In this document: piece after piece, positions 34,151 to 44,698 of the stretch
Layout of the letters: the number at the start of each line of letters is the position of its first letter
Numbering within the stretch: the stretch's first letter is position 1
Assembly: GCA_014654165.1 (NCBI GenBank)
Contig: JACWDK010000003.1
Span: forward strand, 1 to 64,000
Direction: 5' to 3'
DNA: 64,000 nt
From: Pelagibacterales bacterium SAG-MED13
GTDB lineage: Bacteria; Pseudomonadota; Alphaproteobacteria; Pelagibacterales; Pelagibacteraceae
Translations under genes and position numbers: made by a program
The notes under the pieces: generated by a model
What the model was told of the DNA's origin: nothing
What the model saw: only the letters and a program-made list of their open reading frames with translations
The model's database searches: none

Positions 34151-34804
34151 TTGAAACATAAGTTTTTATTTTCAGTATTTACAATTTTTTTTATTTTAGT
34201 TTTTGTTGCCCTAGGTTCATGGCAAATTGTTCGTTTAAATTGGAAAAACAATTTAATATTAGAAATTGAAAATTCCTTAAAAAATCCACCTGTTGAATTA
34301 ACAAACTCCAACTTAGAAAATTATCTTAAAATAAAAACATCAGGGTCAATAGATTTAGAGAAACAAATTTATTTATACAATCTAAATGATACCGGAACAC
34401 CAGGCTTTGAAGTTATAAATCCAATTTTAATTAATGATACTAATTATTTGATTAATAGAGGTTGGATACCTTTTGAAAAAAAAAACTCTCAAGAGATTAA
34501 TGTATTTGATGAAAATGATATAATTGGAACTTTAAAATTACAAGGAAGAAAGAATATTTTTAAACCAGATAATGATTTAGAGGAAAATTATTGGTTTAGT
34601 TTAAATAGAGAGGACATATTAAAATTTACAGGAAAAGAATTCTCTAAATATATAATTTATTTAAATGGAAATTATCAAGTTCCTAAACCAAAAAAAATTA
34701 CTGCCAATATTTCTAATAATCATCAAAAATATGCTCTTACTTGGTTTTCATTAGCGATTTCAATTCTTTTGTTATATTTATATTTTAGAAAAAAGAATTA
34801 TTAA
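34151..34804 (+). CDS. SURF1-family protein
   Basis: ALGSWQIVRLNWK N-terminus, LINRGWIP, and HQKYALTWFSLA C-terminus. Confidence 0.88.
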   Translation: MKHKFLFSVFTIFFILVFVALGSWQIVRLNWKNNLILEIENSLKNPPVELTNSNLENYLKIKTSGSIDLEKQIYLYNLNDTGTPGFEVINPILINDTNYLINRGWIPFEKKNSQEINVFDENDIIGTLKLQGRKNIFKPDNDLEENYWFSLNREDILKFTGKEFSKYIIYLNGNYQVPKPKKITANISNNHQKYALTWFSLAISILLLYLYFRKKNY

Positions 34805-36178
34805 ATGAATTATATTAGTACAAGAAATAATCGGAAAAATTTTACTTTTAAAGATGTTTTCCTCAAAGGTTTGGCAGATGATGGAGGTCTTTTTGTTCCA
34901 AAATCAATTAAACAATTTAAAAAAGAGGAATTAAATAATCTAAAAAACCTCAGTTACAATGATTTAGCTGCTGAAATAATTTATCCGTTTATAGGAGATT
35001 TTATGTCTAAAGATGACCTAATCTCGATGATTTCAAAATCGTACTCAAATTTCAGATCTAATGACGTTGTAAAAATCTCTGATCTAGGAGATCTAAAAGT
35101 TTTAGAACTATTTCACGGTCCAACACTTGCTTTTAAAGATATCGCTATGCAACTAATAGGTAATTTTTATCAATATCATTTAGGACGTGATCAAAAAAAA
35201 ATTAATATAATAGTAGCAACTTCAGGAGACACTGGAGCAGCTGCGATAGATGCTTTAAAAGGAAAAAGTAATTTAAATGTTTTTGTATTGCACCCAAATA
35301 ATAAAATTTCACCAGTACAAAGAAGACTAATGACAATACATGAAGAGAGTAACGTATTTAATATTGCAGTTGAAGGTAATTTTGATGATTGTCAAAATTT
35401 AGTAAAAGCAATGTTCAACGACGAAAAATTTTCTAAAGCAATTAATATGTCGGGTGTAAATTCAATTAATTGGGCAAGAATTATTGCTCAATCGGTGTAT
35501 TATTTTTACGCTTATTTCAAAGTTGGAAATGGTCAACCTTTATCTTTTTCTGTTCCAACAGGTAACTTTGGTGATATTTATGCTGGTTACTTAGCAAAAA
35601 AACTAGGACTTCCAATTGATAAACTAATTGTGGCTACAAATAAAAATGACATACTTCACAGAGCAATATTAAGTGGCGACTATACTCAAAAAAAAGTGGA
35701 GGAAACAAATACTCCAAGCATGGATATACAAATAGCAAGTAATTTCGAAAGGCTTCTATATGACATAAAAGATAGTAACTCCGAAGTTACAAAAGATGTA
35801 ATGGCTGAAATAAGAAATAATACTTATAAAATTGATAAAAGTGATTTAAATAAAATTAAAAAGAATTTTATATCTGAGATGCTTGATGAAAACGAGACTG
35901 TAGAAATGATAAAGAAAATTAATAATAAGTATCAGATGGTAGTTGATCCACATACTGCTGTGGGTATCGGTGCTGTGAGAAAATTAGGATTGGAAAAAAA
36001 TTGTATTGTATTATCAACTGCACACCCCTGCAAATTTCCAAAAGCAATAGAAGATGCAATCTCAAAAACTGAAAATTTACCAGATAGTCTTAAATATGTT
36101 AATGACAGAAAAGAAAAATTTGAACTTCTTTCAAATGATGTTGAAAAAGTTAAAAAATATGTAATGAATTCAATATGA
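34805..36178 (+). CDS. thrC: Threonine synthase
   Basis: FHGPTLAFKDIAMQ and ATSGDTGAAAI PLP motifs. Confidence 0.95.
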   Translation: MNYISTRNNRKNFTFKDVFLKGLADDGGLFVPKSIKQFKKEELNNLKNLSYNDLAAEIIYPFIGDFMSKDDLISMISKSYSNFRSNDVVKISDLGDLKVLELFHGPTLAFKDIAMQLIGNFYQYHLGRDQKKINIIVATSGDTGAAAIDALKGKSNLNVFVLHPNNKISPVQRRLMTIHEESNVFNIAVEGNFDDCQNLVKAMFNDEKFSKAINMSGVNSINWARIIAQSVYYFYAYFKVGNGQPLSFSVPTGNFGDIYAGYLAKKLGLPIDKLIVATNKNDILHRAILSGDYTQKKVEETNTPSMDIQIASNFERLLYDIKDSNSEVTKDVMAEIRNNTYKIDKSDLNKIKKNFISEMLDENETVEMIKKINNKYQMVVDPHTAVGIGAVRKLGLEKNCIVLSTAHPCKFPKAIEDAISKTENLPDSLKYVNDRKEKFELLSNDVEKVKKYVMNSI

Positions 36179-36663
36179 AACTTAAAATAAAAGATCAAAT
36201 ACCAGATACTGATATTTTTCAACTTGTTGATGGAGAACCACAAAAAAGTAAATTAAGAGAAATCATAGGTGATGGAAAAAATGTTTTGTTTGGTTTGCCA
36301 GGGGCATTTACATCAACTTGTTCAAAACTTCACTTACCAGGTTTTGTTGCAAATGCAGATAAAATCAAAGCCAAAGGAATAGAAAACATATTTTGTTTAT
36401 CAGTAAATGACCCTTATGTAATGAATGGTTGGGGAGAGATTAATAATATCGGAAATAGCATAAAAATGTTATCCGATCCGTATTTGTTGTTCACGAAAGC
36501 AATTGGTGCAGAAGTTGATCGGAATGCAAAAGGAATGGGAATTAGATCAAATCGTTATTTAATGGTTATTGAAAACTTCACAATTATTAATATTCATGTT
36601 GAAAAAGAAACTAAGGAATGTGGTTTAACTTCCGCAGAAAATTTATTAAATAATTTAATATAG
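36175..36663 (+). CDS. Peroxiredoxin (Prx5-like, redoxin)
   Basis: GLPGAFTSTCSKLHLPGF active-site region. Confidence 0.9.
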   Translation: MKLKIKDQIPDTDIFQLVDGEPQKSKLREIIGDGKNVLFGLPGAFTSTCSKLHLPGFVANADKIKAKGIENIFCLSVNDPYVMNGWGEINNIGNSIKMLSDPYLLFTKAIGAEVDRNAKGMGIRSNRYLMVIENFTIINIHVEKETKECGLTSAENLLNNLI

Positions 36664-36693
36664 GTAGGGTAGTTCTGTTGCCAGGTACCCCAA

Positions 36694-37116
36694 TTATAAG
36701 TTTGCGGCATTTCTAGCAAGTAAATCTACTTCATTATTTAATTTGTCAGTTGAATGTGCTTTTACCCAATTCCAACTTACTTCAAATTCATTATTTAGTA
36801 GATCTAATTCTGTCCAAAGTTCTTTATTACTTACCTCTTTTTTGTTTGCAGTTTTCCATCCATTTTTTTTCCAATTATGTATCCATTCTGTTATTCCAGA
36901 CTTTACATATTTAGAATCTGTAAAAATTTCAACTTTGCTACCTTTTGGAATTTTTTTAAGAGCTTGTATAGGTGCTAATAATTCCATTTGATTATTTGTG
37001 GTATCTTTTTCACTTCCTTTTATTTCAGTTTTTTCTCCATCATTTAATATAATTGCTGCCCAACCACCTTTACCTGGATTTCCAATGCATGAACCGTCAG
37101 TGTATATCTTAATCAT
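36694..37116 (-). CDS. rnhA: Ribonuclease HI
   Basis: IYTDGSCIGNPGKGGWA, MELLAPIQAL and FTDSKYVKSGI motifs. Confidence 0.96.
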   Translation of the reverse strand: MIKIYTDGSCIGNPGKGGWAAIILNDGEKTEIKGSEKDTTNNQMELLAPIQALKKIPKGSKVEIFTDSKYVKSGITEWIHNWKKNGWKTANKKEVSNKELWTELDLLNNEFEVSWNWVKAHSTDKLNNEVDLLARNAANL

Positions 37117-38081
37117 TACTTTAAATAATCTTTATAAGTCTTTAAATTATTGTGTATTACGAGTTTTTGATAATATTCTCTTGGATCTTTTATTTTAATG
37201 AGCGCTGATTTAGGTGTATTTGAATAGTCAAAAAGTCTAGTTAGAAAATACCTCATCGCTGCACCACGACATAAAATATTTAATGATTTTTTTTCTTTAA
37301 TTGAAAGTTTTTTTACACTTTCATACCCTTTAATTAAATTTTTTACTTTTTTTTTATTTAAGAAAAATTTAGATGCTCTTTTGTCAAAACATAGTGCATT
37401 AACACAAATAGAAATTTCATACATAAAATAGTCATTTGCAGCAAAGTAAAAATCAATTATTCCTGATAATTTATCTTTTTTAAAAAAAATATTATCTATA
37501 AATAAATCTCCATGAATTATCCCACTAGGTAATTTTTTTGGCCATTTCATTTTTATATCTTTCAAATTTATTCTTAGAAATTTTTCTATATTAGTAAATT
37601 TTTTTGATTTAAATTTAATACTATTAAGTAATGGATTTAGATATTTAATACTCATAGAGTTTTTCCTGAAAAGATTTATTTTTTTTGTTGATAAATGCAT
37701 TCCAGCAATCATTTTACCTATTTCGTGACAATTTTTTAAATTAAGTAATTTTTTATCTTTTCCCTCTAAAAAGGAAACAATACAAGCTGACTTTTTTCTT
37801 ATTCTGACTACGTAGTTTCCATTTTTATTTTTTTGAGGTTTTGGGCAATTTATTTTTGAATTATTTAATTGATCCATTAACCTCATAAAAAAAGGTATTT
37901 CATTTTGAGAGACTCTTTTTTCAAAGATTGTAAGTATAAATTTTTTATTTTTTGATCTTAATAAATAGTTAGTATTTTCAATCCCTTGTTTAATACCTTT
38001 AAAACTAATAATTTTATCTATTTCAAATTTTTTATTGATATATGAAATATCTTTTTTATTTATTTTTGTGTAAACAGCCAT
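37116..38081 (-). CDS. thrB: Homoserine kinase (ThrB type II)
   Basis: GIENTNYLL and IIHGDLFIDNIFF choline-kinase-like motifs; ispH-thrB-rnhA synteny. Confidence 0.9.
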   Translation of the reverse strand: MAVYTKINKKDISYINKKFEIDKIISFKGIKQGIENTNYLLRSKNKKFILTIFEKRVSQNEIPFFMRLMDQLNNSKINCPKPQKNKNGNYVVRIRKKSACIVSFLEGKDKKLLNLKNCHEIGKMIAGMHLSTKKINLFRKNSMSIKYLNPLLNSIKFKSKKFTNIEKFLRINLKDIKMKWPKKLPSGIIHGDLFIDNIFFKKDKLSGIIDFYFAANDYFMYEISICVNALCFDKRASKFFLNKKKVKNLIKGYESVKKLSIKEKKSLNILCRGAAMRYFLTRLFDYSNTPKSALIKIKDPREYYQKLVIHNNLKTYKDYLK

Positions 38082-38082
38082 T

Positions 38083-39036
38083 TTAATTTAATTTTTTTGG
38101 AGCTTTGAAAACAACGTTTTCCTTAATAATTTCTACCTCATCTATACTGACTTTAAATCTATTTTTTAACTCATTAATAAAATTATCAACTAGAATCTCT
38201 GGAGCAGAAGCTCCAGAAGAAACACCAATCGTATTTGCATTTTTGATTAAATCAAATGGGATTTCACTTTTTGAATGAATTAATATTGAATTAGAGCAGC
38301 CAGATTTTTTTGCTACCTCCACTAATCTAACTGAATTAGATGAATTTCTACTACCTATCACAAAAAATAAGTCACATTTTTTTGCAATATTTTTAACTGC
38401 CATTTGCCTATTTGTAGTGGCATAACAAATATCCTCTTTCAAAGGTTCTTTTATATTTGGAAATCTATCTTTTAATATTTGGATTATATCTTTTGTATCA
38501 TCTACTGATAATGTTGTTTGAGTAACATAAGAAATTTTTTTGTTATTTTGAATTTTATAGTTTTTGGCCTCATCTTCATTTTGAATAAGATCAATTGATC
38601 CTTTGGGCAACTGCCCCATAGTACCAACTACTTCAGGGTGATTTTGATGTCCTATTAAAATTAAATGATATCCAGCCTTATTTAGATTTTCAGCTTCTCT
38701 GTGCACTTTTGACACCAATGGGCATGTAGCATCAACATAAGTCATATTGTAATTTTTAGCGTCCTCTGGAATTTTTTTTGGAACACCATGAGCTGAAAAA
38801 ATAACTGGTCTAGTTTTATCTTCTATCTCCTCTAGTTCTTCAACAAAGATAGCTCCTTTATTTTTTAAATCATCTACCACATATTTATTGTGCACTATTT
38901 CATGACGAACATATACTGGAGTACCATATTTCTGAATTGATTTTTCAACAATCTCTATAGCTCTTTCTACACCAGCACAAAAGCCTCTAGGAGCTGACAA
39001 TAATATTTTCAATTCTTTATTTTTCATTTTTTTCAA
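38083..39036 (-). CDS. ispH: 4-hydroxy-3-methylbut-2-enyl diphosphate reductase
   Basis: LSAPRGFCAGVERAIEIVE and conserved Cys/His motifs. Confidence 0.96.
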   Translation of the reverse strand: MKKMKNKELKILLSAPRGFCAGVERAIEIVEKSIQKYGTPVYVRHEIVHNKYVVDDLKNKGAIFVEELEEIEDKTRPVIFSAHGVPKKIPEDAKNYNMTYVDATCPLVSKVHREAENLNKAGYHLILIGHQNHPEVVGTMGQLPKGSIDLIQNEDEAKNYKIQNNKKISYVTQTTLSVDDTKDIIQILKDRFPNIKEPLKEDICYATTNRQMAVKNIAKKCDLFFVIGSRNSSNSVRLVEVAKKSGCSNSILIHSKSEIPFDLIKNANTIGVSSGASAPEILVDNFINELKNRFKVSIDEVEIIKENVVFKAPKKLN

Positions 39037-39952
39037 TTAAATACTCAAGCAATATATGTGGAAAGGTTAAAGACGCCAAACCTATAAATATAACTTTTAG
39101 AATTGAACTATCGAAATTGTATGAATTATTTAATAAATAAAGCCCAAGTAAACAAAAGGTAGCAGTAAGAATGGTTAAGGGCAGAGCTTTTTTGATGAAA
39201 ATTTTTAGCCCATTCTTTAAATCATTCTCATCTAACTCATGCATCAAAGTAATACCGTGTCTAGTAGAATGTAAAAAACAAAAATAAATTGTAAATGCCA
39301 GCAGAGGTGACAAATAATAATTTATAATTAAAATTGAAAAATAATCTAAAAAAATAGTAAACTTTTTTAATTCAAATTCTTTTGCAAATAACAAAACACT
39401 GGATAATGTACTTAGAATAATACCAAAAAGTATAAGGTTATTCATTTTAATAAAATCTAAAGTTCTATAAAAAGATTCGTTATCAATAAGTAATAATTTG
39501 AATATAGATATTGTTTCTTCAAAATGAAAAAATATAGGTGCTAAAATTACGAGCAAACCTTTCAAGAAAAATAATAATTGGTTATAATATGAATTTTCAG
39601 CTATTAAAAATTGAGTATCTTCTTTACCAAAGTGAAATGAAGCAACTATAAGAAAGATTGTTAATGAAACTGATGGTATGATTGTCCATAAGACTATTAC
39701 AGTTGAAGCAATAAAAATATATATCAAATAAAAAATATATATATTTTTTATTTCAAAAATTTTCAGAAGTTTTTTTCCTTTTATATGATCAAGTGAACCA
39801 TGAGAAACTCCAATACTTAAAATTAAAAGTAAACAGAATAATGGTGAAAATAATAAATTCTCAAATTTTAAAATTGTTAAAGAAAAAAAATTACAAAACA
39901 AAAAAAAAATGAAAGAATGATTAAAATTTATTATTTTTAATTGGTTTTTCAT
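39017..39952 (-). CDS. blh: Brp/Blh-family beta-carotene 15,15'-dioxygenase (retinal-forming)
   Basis: GVSHGSLDHIKG, FHFGKEDTQF and HSTRHGITLM motifs; downstream of crtY. Confidence 0.88.
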   Translation of the reverse strand: MKNQLKIINFNHSFIFFLFCNFFSLTILKFENLLFSPLFCLLLILSIGVSHGSLDHIKGKKLLKIFEIKNIYIFYLIYIFIASTVIVLWTIIPSVSLTIFLIVASFHFGKEDTQFLIAENSYYNQLLFFLKGLLVILAPIFFHFEETISIFKLLLIDNESFYRTLDFIKMNNLILFGIILSTLSSVLLFAKEFELKKFTIFLDYFSILIINYYLSPLLAFTIYFCFLHSTRHGITLMHELDENDLKNGLKIFIKKALPLTILTATFCLLGLYLLNNSYNFDSSILKVIFIGLASLTFPHILLEYLIEKNEK

Positions 39953-39964
39953 TACTTTAATAAA

Positions 39965-41032
39965 TTAATAAAATAAAGCCTTAATAAAAGTCAACTTTGG
40001 CATTCTAAAAATAATAGATAAATCCTCAAAAAAATTACTTTTATTAGACAAAAATTTTATAACAGTCTTTGGAGAGGCCTTAAACATTTTAAAAAAAATA
40101 TCAGGCATTTTTTCTGGGTGTTTTTCAAGAACTCTAAGAAATATCTCATCTAAAAATTGATACTTATTACCAATTTTATATTTTTTAGCATGAGCAATAT
40201 TCTCGATATTCTCTCTTATATATCTACTGTGTTCTTGAATATTTAGAAAAGTGTAACCCGTACTTAATCTCGTCATACCCCCAGCAGTTCCAATATTTAT
40301 TTTGTTTTTAACTTTTTCGTTTATTGGGTAAAAAAGAGGTATTGCACCTTCTTCTTTATAAATTATTTTGTAATCTTTTAAATTTAGATGATTTTCAATA
40401 TAATCTTTAATTTGTTTGTCATAGTCTTTTTGAGAGTCATCATTCATTTTTGATAACCATGTAGTTTCAATTAAGGCCTTAGTCTTTGAATAGGGTAGAG
40501 TGTAAAAAAAATGCACACTTTCTCTTTGATCACAATCAAAATCCATAAGATTAAAAATTTCATCGTCAAAGAAATCATTTTTAGTTTCAACTTCTACACC
40601 ACAAAAATGCTGCCAAAGGTTACGATGATCCTTTTTAATTGATGGAACACTATTAAAAACAAAAGAATTTTTTGAATTAATTTCGCTTATATCTTTAAAG
40701 AAAGAAATATTATTATTTTCTTTTAATTTACTGTTAATTTTTTCATAGAACACCCCACTATCAATACTTTGGTATGGATAAATGTTGCATTCTAAATGAT
40801 TAGTTTTTTTTGGTATATTTATAGAGAAATTTTCCCAATTTTTTTTAACACAATCATCAAAATTATGTGTTGCTACTTTCCAAAATGACCAAGTTTTGTC
40901 TTTTTTATATTCTGCTCTTGGCTCAATAATAGCTAAAGTTTTATTTTTTAATTTTTCATTGATCTCAAGTTCAAACGCAAGTGATAATCCTGCACAACCA
41001 CCACCCACAATAATATAATCAAATTCTTTCAT
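39965..41032 (-). CDS. crtY: Lycopene beta-cyclase (CrtY type)
   Basis: VGGGCAGLSLAFEL and TWSFW motifs in a carotenoid cluster. Confidence 0.9.
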   Translation of the reverse strand: MKEFDYIIVGGGCAGLSLAFELEINEKLKNKTLAIIEPRAEYKKDKTWSFWKVATHNFDDCVKKNWENFSINIPKKTNHLECNIYPYQSIDSGVFYEKINSKLKENNNISFFKDISEINSKNSFVFNSVPSIKKDHRNLWQHFCGVEVETKNDFFDDEIFNLMDFDCDQRESVHFFYTLPYSKTKALIETTWLSKMNDDSQKDYDKQIKDYIENHLNLKDYKIIYKEEGAIPLFYPINEKVKNKINIGTAGGMTRLSTGYTFLNIQEHSRYIRENIENIAHAKKYKIGNKYQFLDEIFLRVLEKHPEKMPDIFFKMFKASPKTVIKFLSNKSNFFEDLSIIFRMPKLTFIKALFY

Positions 41033-41870
41033 TTAAATTTATTTCCTCATTTATCAAATTATGATTATGTTGTATTTCATCATCTAATTTATGACTGAAC
41101 GATAGTCTAATTAAGTCAAAAATTGATAGAAAAGTTTCTAAGACTTTTTCACCATTCGATACATATATCTTTCCTGAATTTAGATAATTTTCTAAATTTT
41201 TTTTATCCTTTATCTTATGACCTATTTTTCTGTAAACTCTTCTAGCTACCAGAATAGAAAAACGTAAACTAATAGGTATATCTTTAATAGAATAAAATGA
41301 ATTTTCATAAAAAGTATCAGCAAGATTGATAGTTGATAAAATTTCTTCAAAATTTTCATTTATGTAAAAACGATTATTTTTAGAATCTTCAATTACATCT
41401 CTCGATATATTAGTAAGCTGCATCGCAATTCCTAGATCGATTGCTGACTTGAGTGAACTTTTTTTATTAACTTTTAAAATTTTTGCCATCATCAATCCAA
41501 CAGTTCCAGCTACTCTGTATGAGTAAACCAACAGGTCTTTCTTTGTATCTAATTTAACCTTATCTTTAATGTCTGATTTTATTCCTATTAGTAAATCTTG
41601 AACAATTTTCAAGGATATATTGAATTCTTCAATAAGCTCCCACATATTTTTAACAATAGGATCATCAAAGTTTTTTTGATTAAAATTATTTTCAAAATGA
41701 TTAAATTTTTTTTCTTTATTTTCTATTTTTTCATTATCATCTGCTATGTTATCTGCGACTCTACAAAAATCATACAAAGCGGAGCATTTTTCTAACGTCT
41801 TTTTGGGTAAAAAAAAACCAGCCCAACTGAAAGATTTAGCATAGACAGATAAGTAACTTTTACTAGACAT
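41019..41870 (-). CDS. crtB: Phytoene synthase
   Basis: YDFCRVADNIADD and AMQLTNISRDVIEDSKNNRFYI motifs. Confidence 0.93.
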   Translation of the reverse strand: MSSKSYLSVYAKSFSWAGFFLPKKTLEKCSALYDFCRVADNIADDNEKIENKEKKFNHFENNFNQKNFDDPIVKNMWELIEEFNISLKIVQDLLIGIKSDIKDKVKLDTKKDLLVYSYRVAGTVGLMMAKILKVNKKSSLKSAIDLGIAMQLTNISRDVIEDSKNNRFYINENFEEILSTINLADTFYENSFYSIKDIPISLRFSILVARRVYRKIGHKIKDKKNLENYLNSGKIYVSNGEKVLETFLSIFDLIRLSFSHKLDDEIQHNHNLINEEINLNERI

Positions 41871-43330
41871 TATAAAATTTTATCTAATACTTTCGCTGAA
41901 GAAAGTACCCCAGGTACACCAGCCCCTGGATGAGTTCCTGCTCCCACAAAATAAAGTCCATCATATATTTCAGATTTGTTATGAAATCTAAAATAAGCTG
42001 ATTGAGAAAATTTTGGCTGGATTGAAAAACCAGAACCATATTTTGTATTTAAATCTTTTTCAAAATAATCAGGCGTTAAATAAAAATCTTCAACAATATT
42101 TTCTTTAAGATTTGGCATTAAATCTTTTTCCATTTTATCAATTACTAAATTTTTCATTTTTTCTCCTTCGATAGACCAATCAATTTTAGACTGATTATTG
42201 GGTACTGGAACTAGAACGTAAAAACAGTCCTGACCTTCAGGGGCCATAGACTTGTCGGTAGCTGAAGGTCTATGTAGATAATAACTTATATCGTTATTAA
42301 GTTTTTTATTATCAAATATATCATCAAGATGCTCTTTATATTTATTACCAAATTTTATTGTATGATGCTCTACATGGTCATAGGTTTTTTTGGTTCCAAA
42401 ATAATAAACAAATAATCCCATGGAATACTCCATTCTATTTTTTTTCCACTTAAACATTATTGAATTATTTTTATTTCCATTTAACATTTTTTCATAAACA
42501 GCAGGAGGATCTGCATTACACACAACATTATTAGTTTCAATTTTTGTCTCATTATCTAGTTGAATTCCAGTTATCTTATTGCCTTTAGAAATAATTTTAA
42601 TTACTTCATGACCTTTTATTATTTCTATACCAACTTCACTCATCAGTCTTTCCAAACCTTTTATAATATTACCTGTTCCACCCATCGAGTAATGAATGCC
42701 CCATTTTTTTTCTAAATACAAAATTAATCCATAAATAGAAGTTGTTGTAAAAGGATTACCTCCAACTAAGAGAGGGTGCATACTTAGCATTCTTCGTAAT
42801 TTTTCATTTTTTACATAGGATGAAACTAACGAATAAACTGACTTGTAACTCTTAAGTTTTAATAGTGCTGGTAATTGTTGCATCATTATAAAAGGTTTGT
42901 CAAATGGTACATCAGCTAGCTCTGTAAAACCTTTATCGAAAATCTTTTTCGTAAAATCAACTAATTTTATATAACCCTTTACATCATCTTTACTTAATCT
43001 TTCTATTTGTTTTTTCATTTCAATTTCATTACCTGAGTAATTAAATTTTGAATTATCTTCAAAAATAAATTGATACCAAACTTTTAGAGGAGATAGTTGA
43101 ATATAATCTTTTGGATTTTTTTTAAATAACTCAAATAACTCATTAATTAAATAAGGGGCAGTTATTACAGTAGGACCACCATCATAAGTAAATCCATTTT
43201 TTTTGAACACCCTTGCTCTTCCGCCAAGATCTGGATGTTTTTCTATTAATGTGACCTTGTGGCCTTTAGCTTTAAGGCGAAGAGCTGCGGCTATACCACC
43301 AAATCCAGAACCTATAACAACGGAATTCAT
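41870..43330 (-). CDS. crtI: Phytoene desaturase
   Basis: IGSGFGGIAAALRLKAKGHKVTLIEK and GLYFVGAGTHPGAGVPGVLSSAK. Confidence 0.96.
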   Translation of the reverse strand: MNSVVIGSGFGGIAAALRLKAKGHKVTLIEKHPDLGGRARVFKKNGFTYDGGPTVITAPYLINELFELFKKNPKDYIQLSPLKVWYQFIFEDNSKFNYSGNEIEMKKQIERLSKDDVKGYIKLVDFTKKIFDKGFTELADVPFDKPFIMMQQLPALLKLKSYKSVYSLVSSYVKNEKLRRMLSMHPLLVGGNPFTTTSIYGLILYLEKKWGIHYSMGGTGNIIKGLERLMSEVGIEIIKGHEVIKIISKGNKITGIQLDNETKIETNNVVCNADPPAVYEKMLNGNKNNSIMFKWKKNRMEYSMGLFVYYFGTKKTYDHVEHHTIKFGNKYKEHLDDIFDNKKLNNDISYYLHRPSATDKSMAPEGQDCFYVLVPVPNNQSKIDWSIEGEKMKNLVIDKMEKDLMPNLKENIVEDFYLTPDYFEKDLNTKYGSGFSIQPKFSQSAYFRFHNKSEIYDGLYFVGAGTHPGAGVPGVLSSAKVLDKIL

Positions 43331-43369
43331 TTGTATAACTTATAGTTTTTTAAAAAAAATGTAAGGGTA

Positions 43370-43867
43370 TTATGAGTTAATTTTTTTTAACTCTTCTTTA
43401 GTTTCATCCAAATTTTTTTGATATAGTGTATCAAGTTTAGATTTATCAACCGAAGTAGTAATAATTTTTTTCACAGAGTTTATAGCAATGTTAATTGAAG
43501 CATCTCTTATTTCTTTAATAGCTGCTTCTTTCATTTGATCTATCTTATTTTCAGCAAGATTTTTTTTAATTTCTGAGGTTTTATGAAATTTATCATTAAG
43601 GTCTATAACAAGCTTATCACCATCTTTTTTAGCTTGATCTAATATTTCATTACTAACAGTTTGAGCCGTATCCAATTTTTTTTGAGCATTATCTAATAAT
43701 ATTTTTGCCTCAGTCCTTAGTTTTTCACTTTCATCTATTTCATTTTTAATTTCAGATATTAATTTATTGAGGATTTCATTTACCTTTTGAGGAACTTTTA
43801 AGTATATAAGGCCGCCAAAAAAAATTACAAATGAAACTGCTACCCAGAAAGTTGAATCAATTACCAT
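43370..43867 (-). CDS. atpF: ATP synthase F0 subunit b
   Basis: TM helix plus charged coil; internal start MVIDSTFWVAVSF preferred over the track start at 43903. Confidence 0.85.
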   Translation of the reverse strand: MVIDSTFWVAVSFVIFFGGLIYLKVPQKVNEILNKLISEIKNEIDESEKLRTEAKILLDNAQKKLDTAQTVSNEILDQAKKDGDKLVIDLNDKFHKTSEIKKNLAENKIDQMKEAAIKEIRDASINIAINSVKKIITTSVDKSKLDTLYQKNLDETKEELKKINS

Positions 43868-44447
43868 AATATTTATCTCCATTTTTTTTTGATAAATCAT
43901 CAACTATTGCCGAGATACTACTATTATTTACCTCTGTTCCAATTAGTTTTTTTATTAATTCTGAGGATGTTTCTATTGCAATCTTGTTAATTTTATCTGG
44001 AGCACTTTTTTTTAGTAGCTGAATTTCTTGTTCAGCCTTTTTAATTTCCTCATCAATTTGTTTGTCCAAAGTTTCATTTTTTTTATTAATGTCTTTAAGT
44101 ACTTTTTCTCTTGTATCTTTAAAAATATCTTTAGCTTTTAGCTTACTTTTTAAAATAATATCATTATATTCTTTAAGTTTAGACTCACTATTTTCTCTTT
44201 GTTTTTCTGCTGCCTCAATATTTTCCTGTATTTGAGATTTTCTTGACTCTAAATTTGTACTTATTTTTGGAAGAATTATTTTTGATAAAACTATATATAA
44301 AATACCAAAAGTAAGTATGAGCCAAAATATTTGAGAAATCCAAAATTCAGGATTTAATTGAGGCATTCCTCCGCTTTCAGCTGCAAAAACCTCTTTTATA
44401 AAAAAGAGATTAAAAAATATTAACTGAAAAAATATTTTTTTAATCAT
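43857..44447 (-). CDS. atpF': ATP synthase F0 subunit b'
   Basis: PEFWISQIFWLILTFGILYIVLSKIILPKI; second b-type subunit as in alphaproteobacteria. Confidence 0.87.
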   Translation of the reverse strand: MIKKIFFQLIFFNLFFIKEVFAAESGGMPQLNPEFWISQIFWLILTFGILYIVLSKIILPKISTNLESRKSQIQENIEAAEKQRENSESKLKEYNDIILKSKLKAKDIFKDTREKVLKDINKKNETLDKQIDEEIKKAEQEIQLLKKSAPDKINKIAIETSSELIKKLIGTEVNNSSISAIVDDLSKKNGDKYYGN

Positions 44448-44452
44448 TAAAT

Positions 44453-44680
44453 TTAAAATGCAAAAAGAATGATTAACGCTACTACTAATCCGAATAATCC
44501 TGTAGCTTCTGCAAGAGCAAAACCTAAAAGCAAATTAGGAAATTGTTTTTGTGCTGCAGATGGATTTCTCATTGCTCCCGATAAATAGTTACCAAAAATT
44601 ATTCCAATACCAACACCGGCACCTGCTAGAGCTATCGCTGCTAAACCTGCGCCAATCATTTTTGCTGCTTCTAATTCCAT
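44453..44680 (-). CDS. atpE: ATP synthase F0 subunit c
   Basis: 75-aa two-helix proteolipid; FALAEATGLFGLVVALI carboxylate motif. Confidence 0.96.
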   Translation of the reverse strand: MELEAAKMIGAGLAAIALAGAGVGIGIIFGNYLSGAMRNPSAAQKQFPNLLLGFALAEATGLFGLVVALIILFAF

Positions 44681-44698
44681 TATATCCTCCTATGTTAT

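Noticed and set aside
43370-43395. GAGTTAA/TTAACTC hairpin at the atpF 3' end, considered as a terminator before crtI
   Set aside because: Weak AT-rich stem inside the coding end and no following T run on the minus strand; not enough support.
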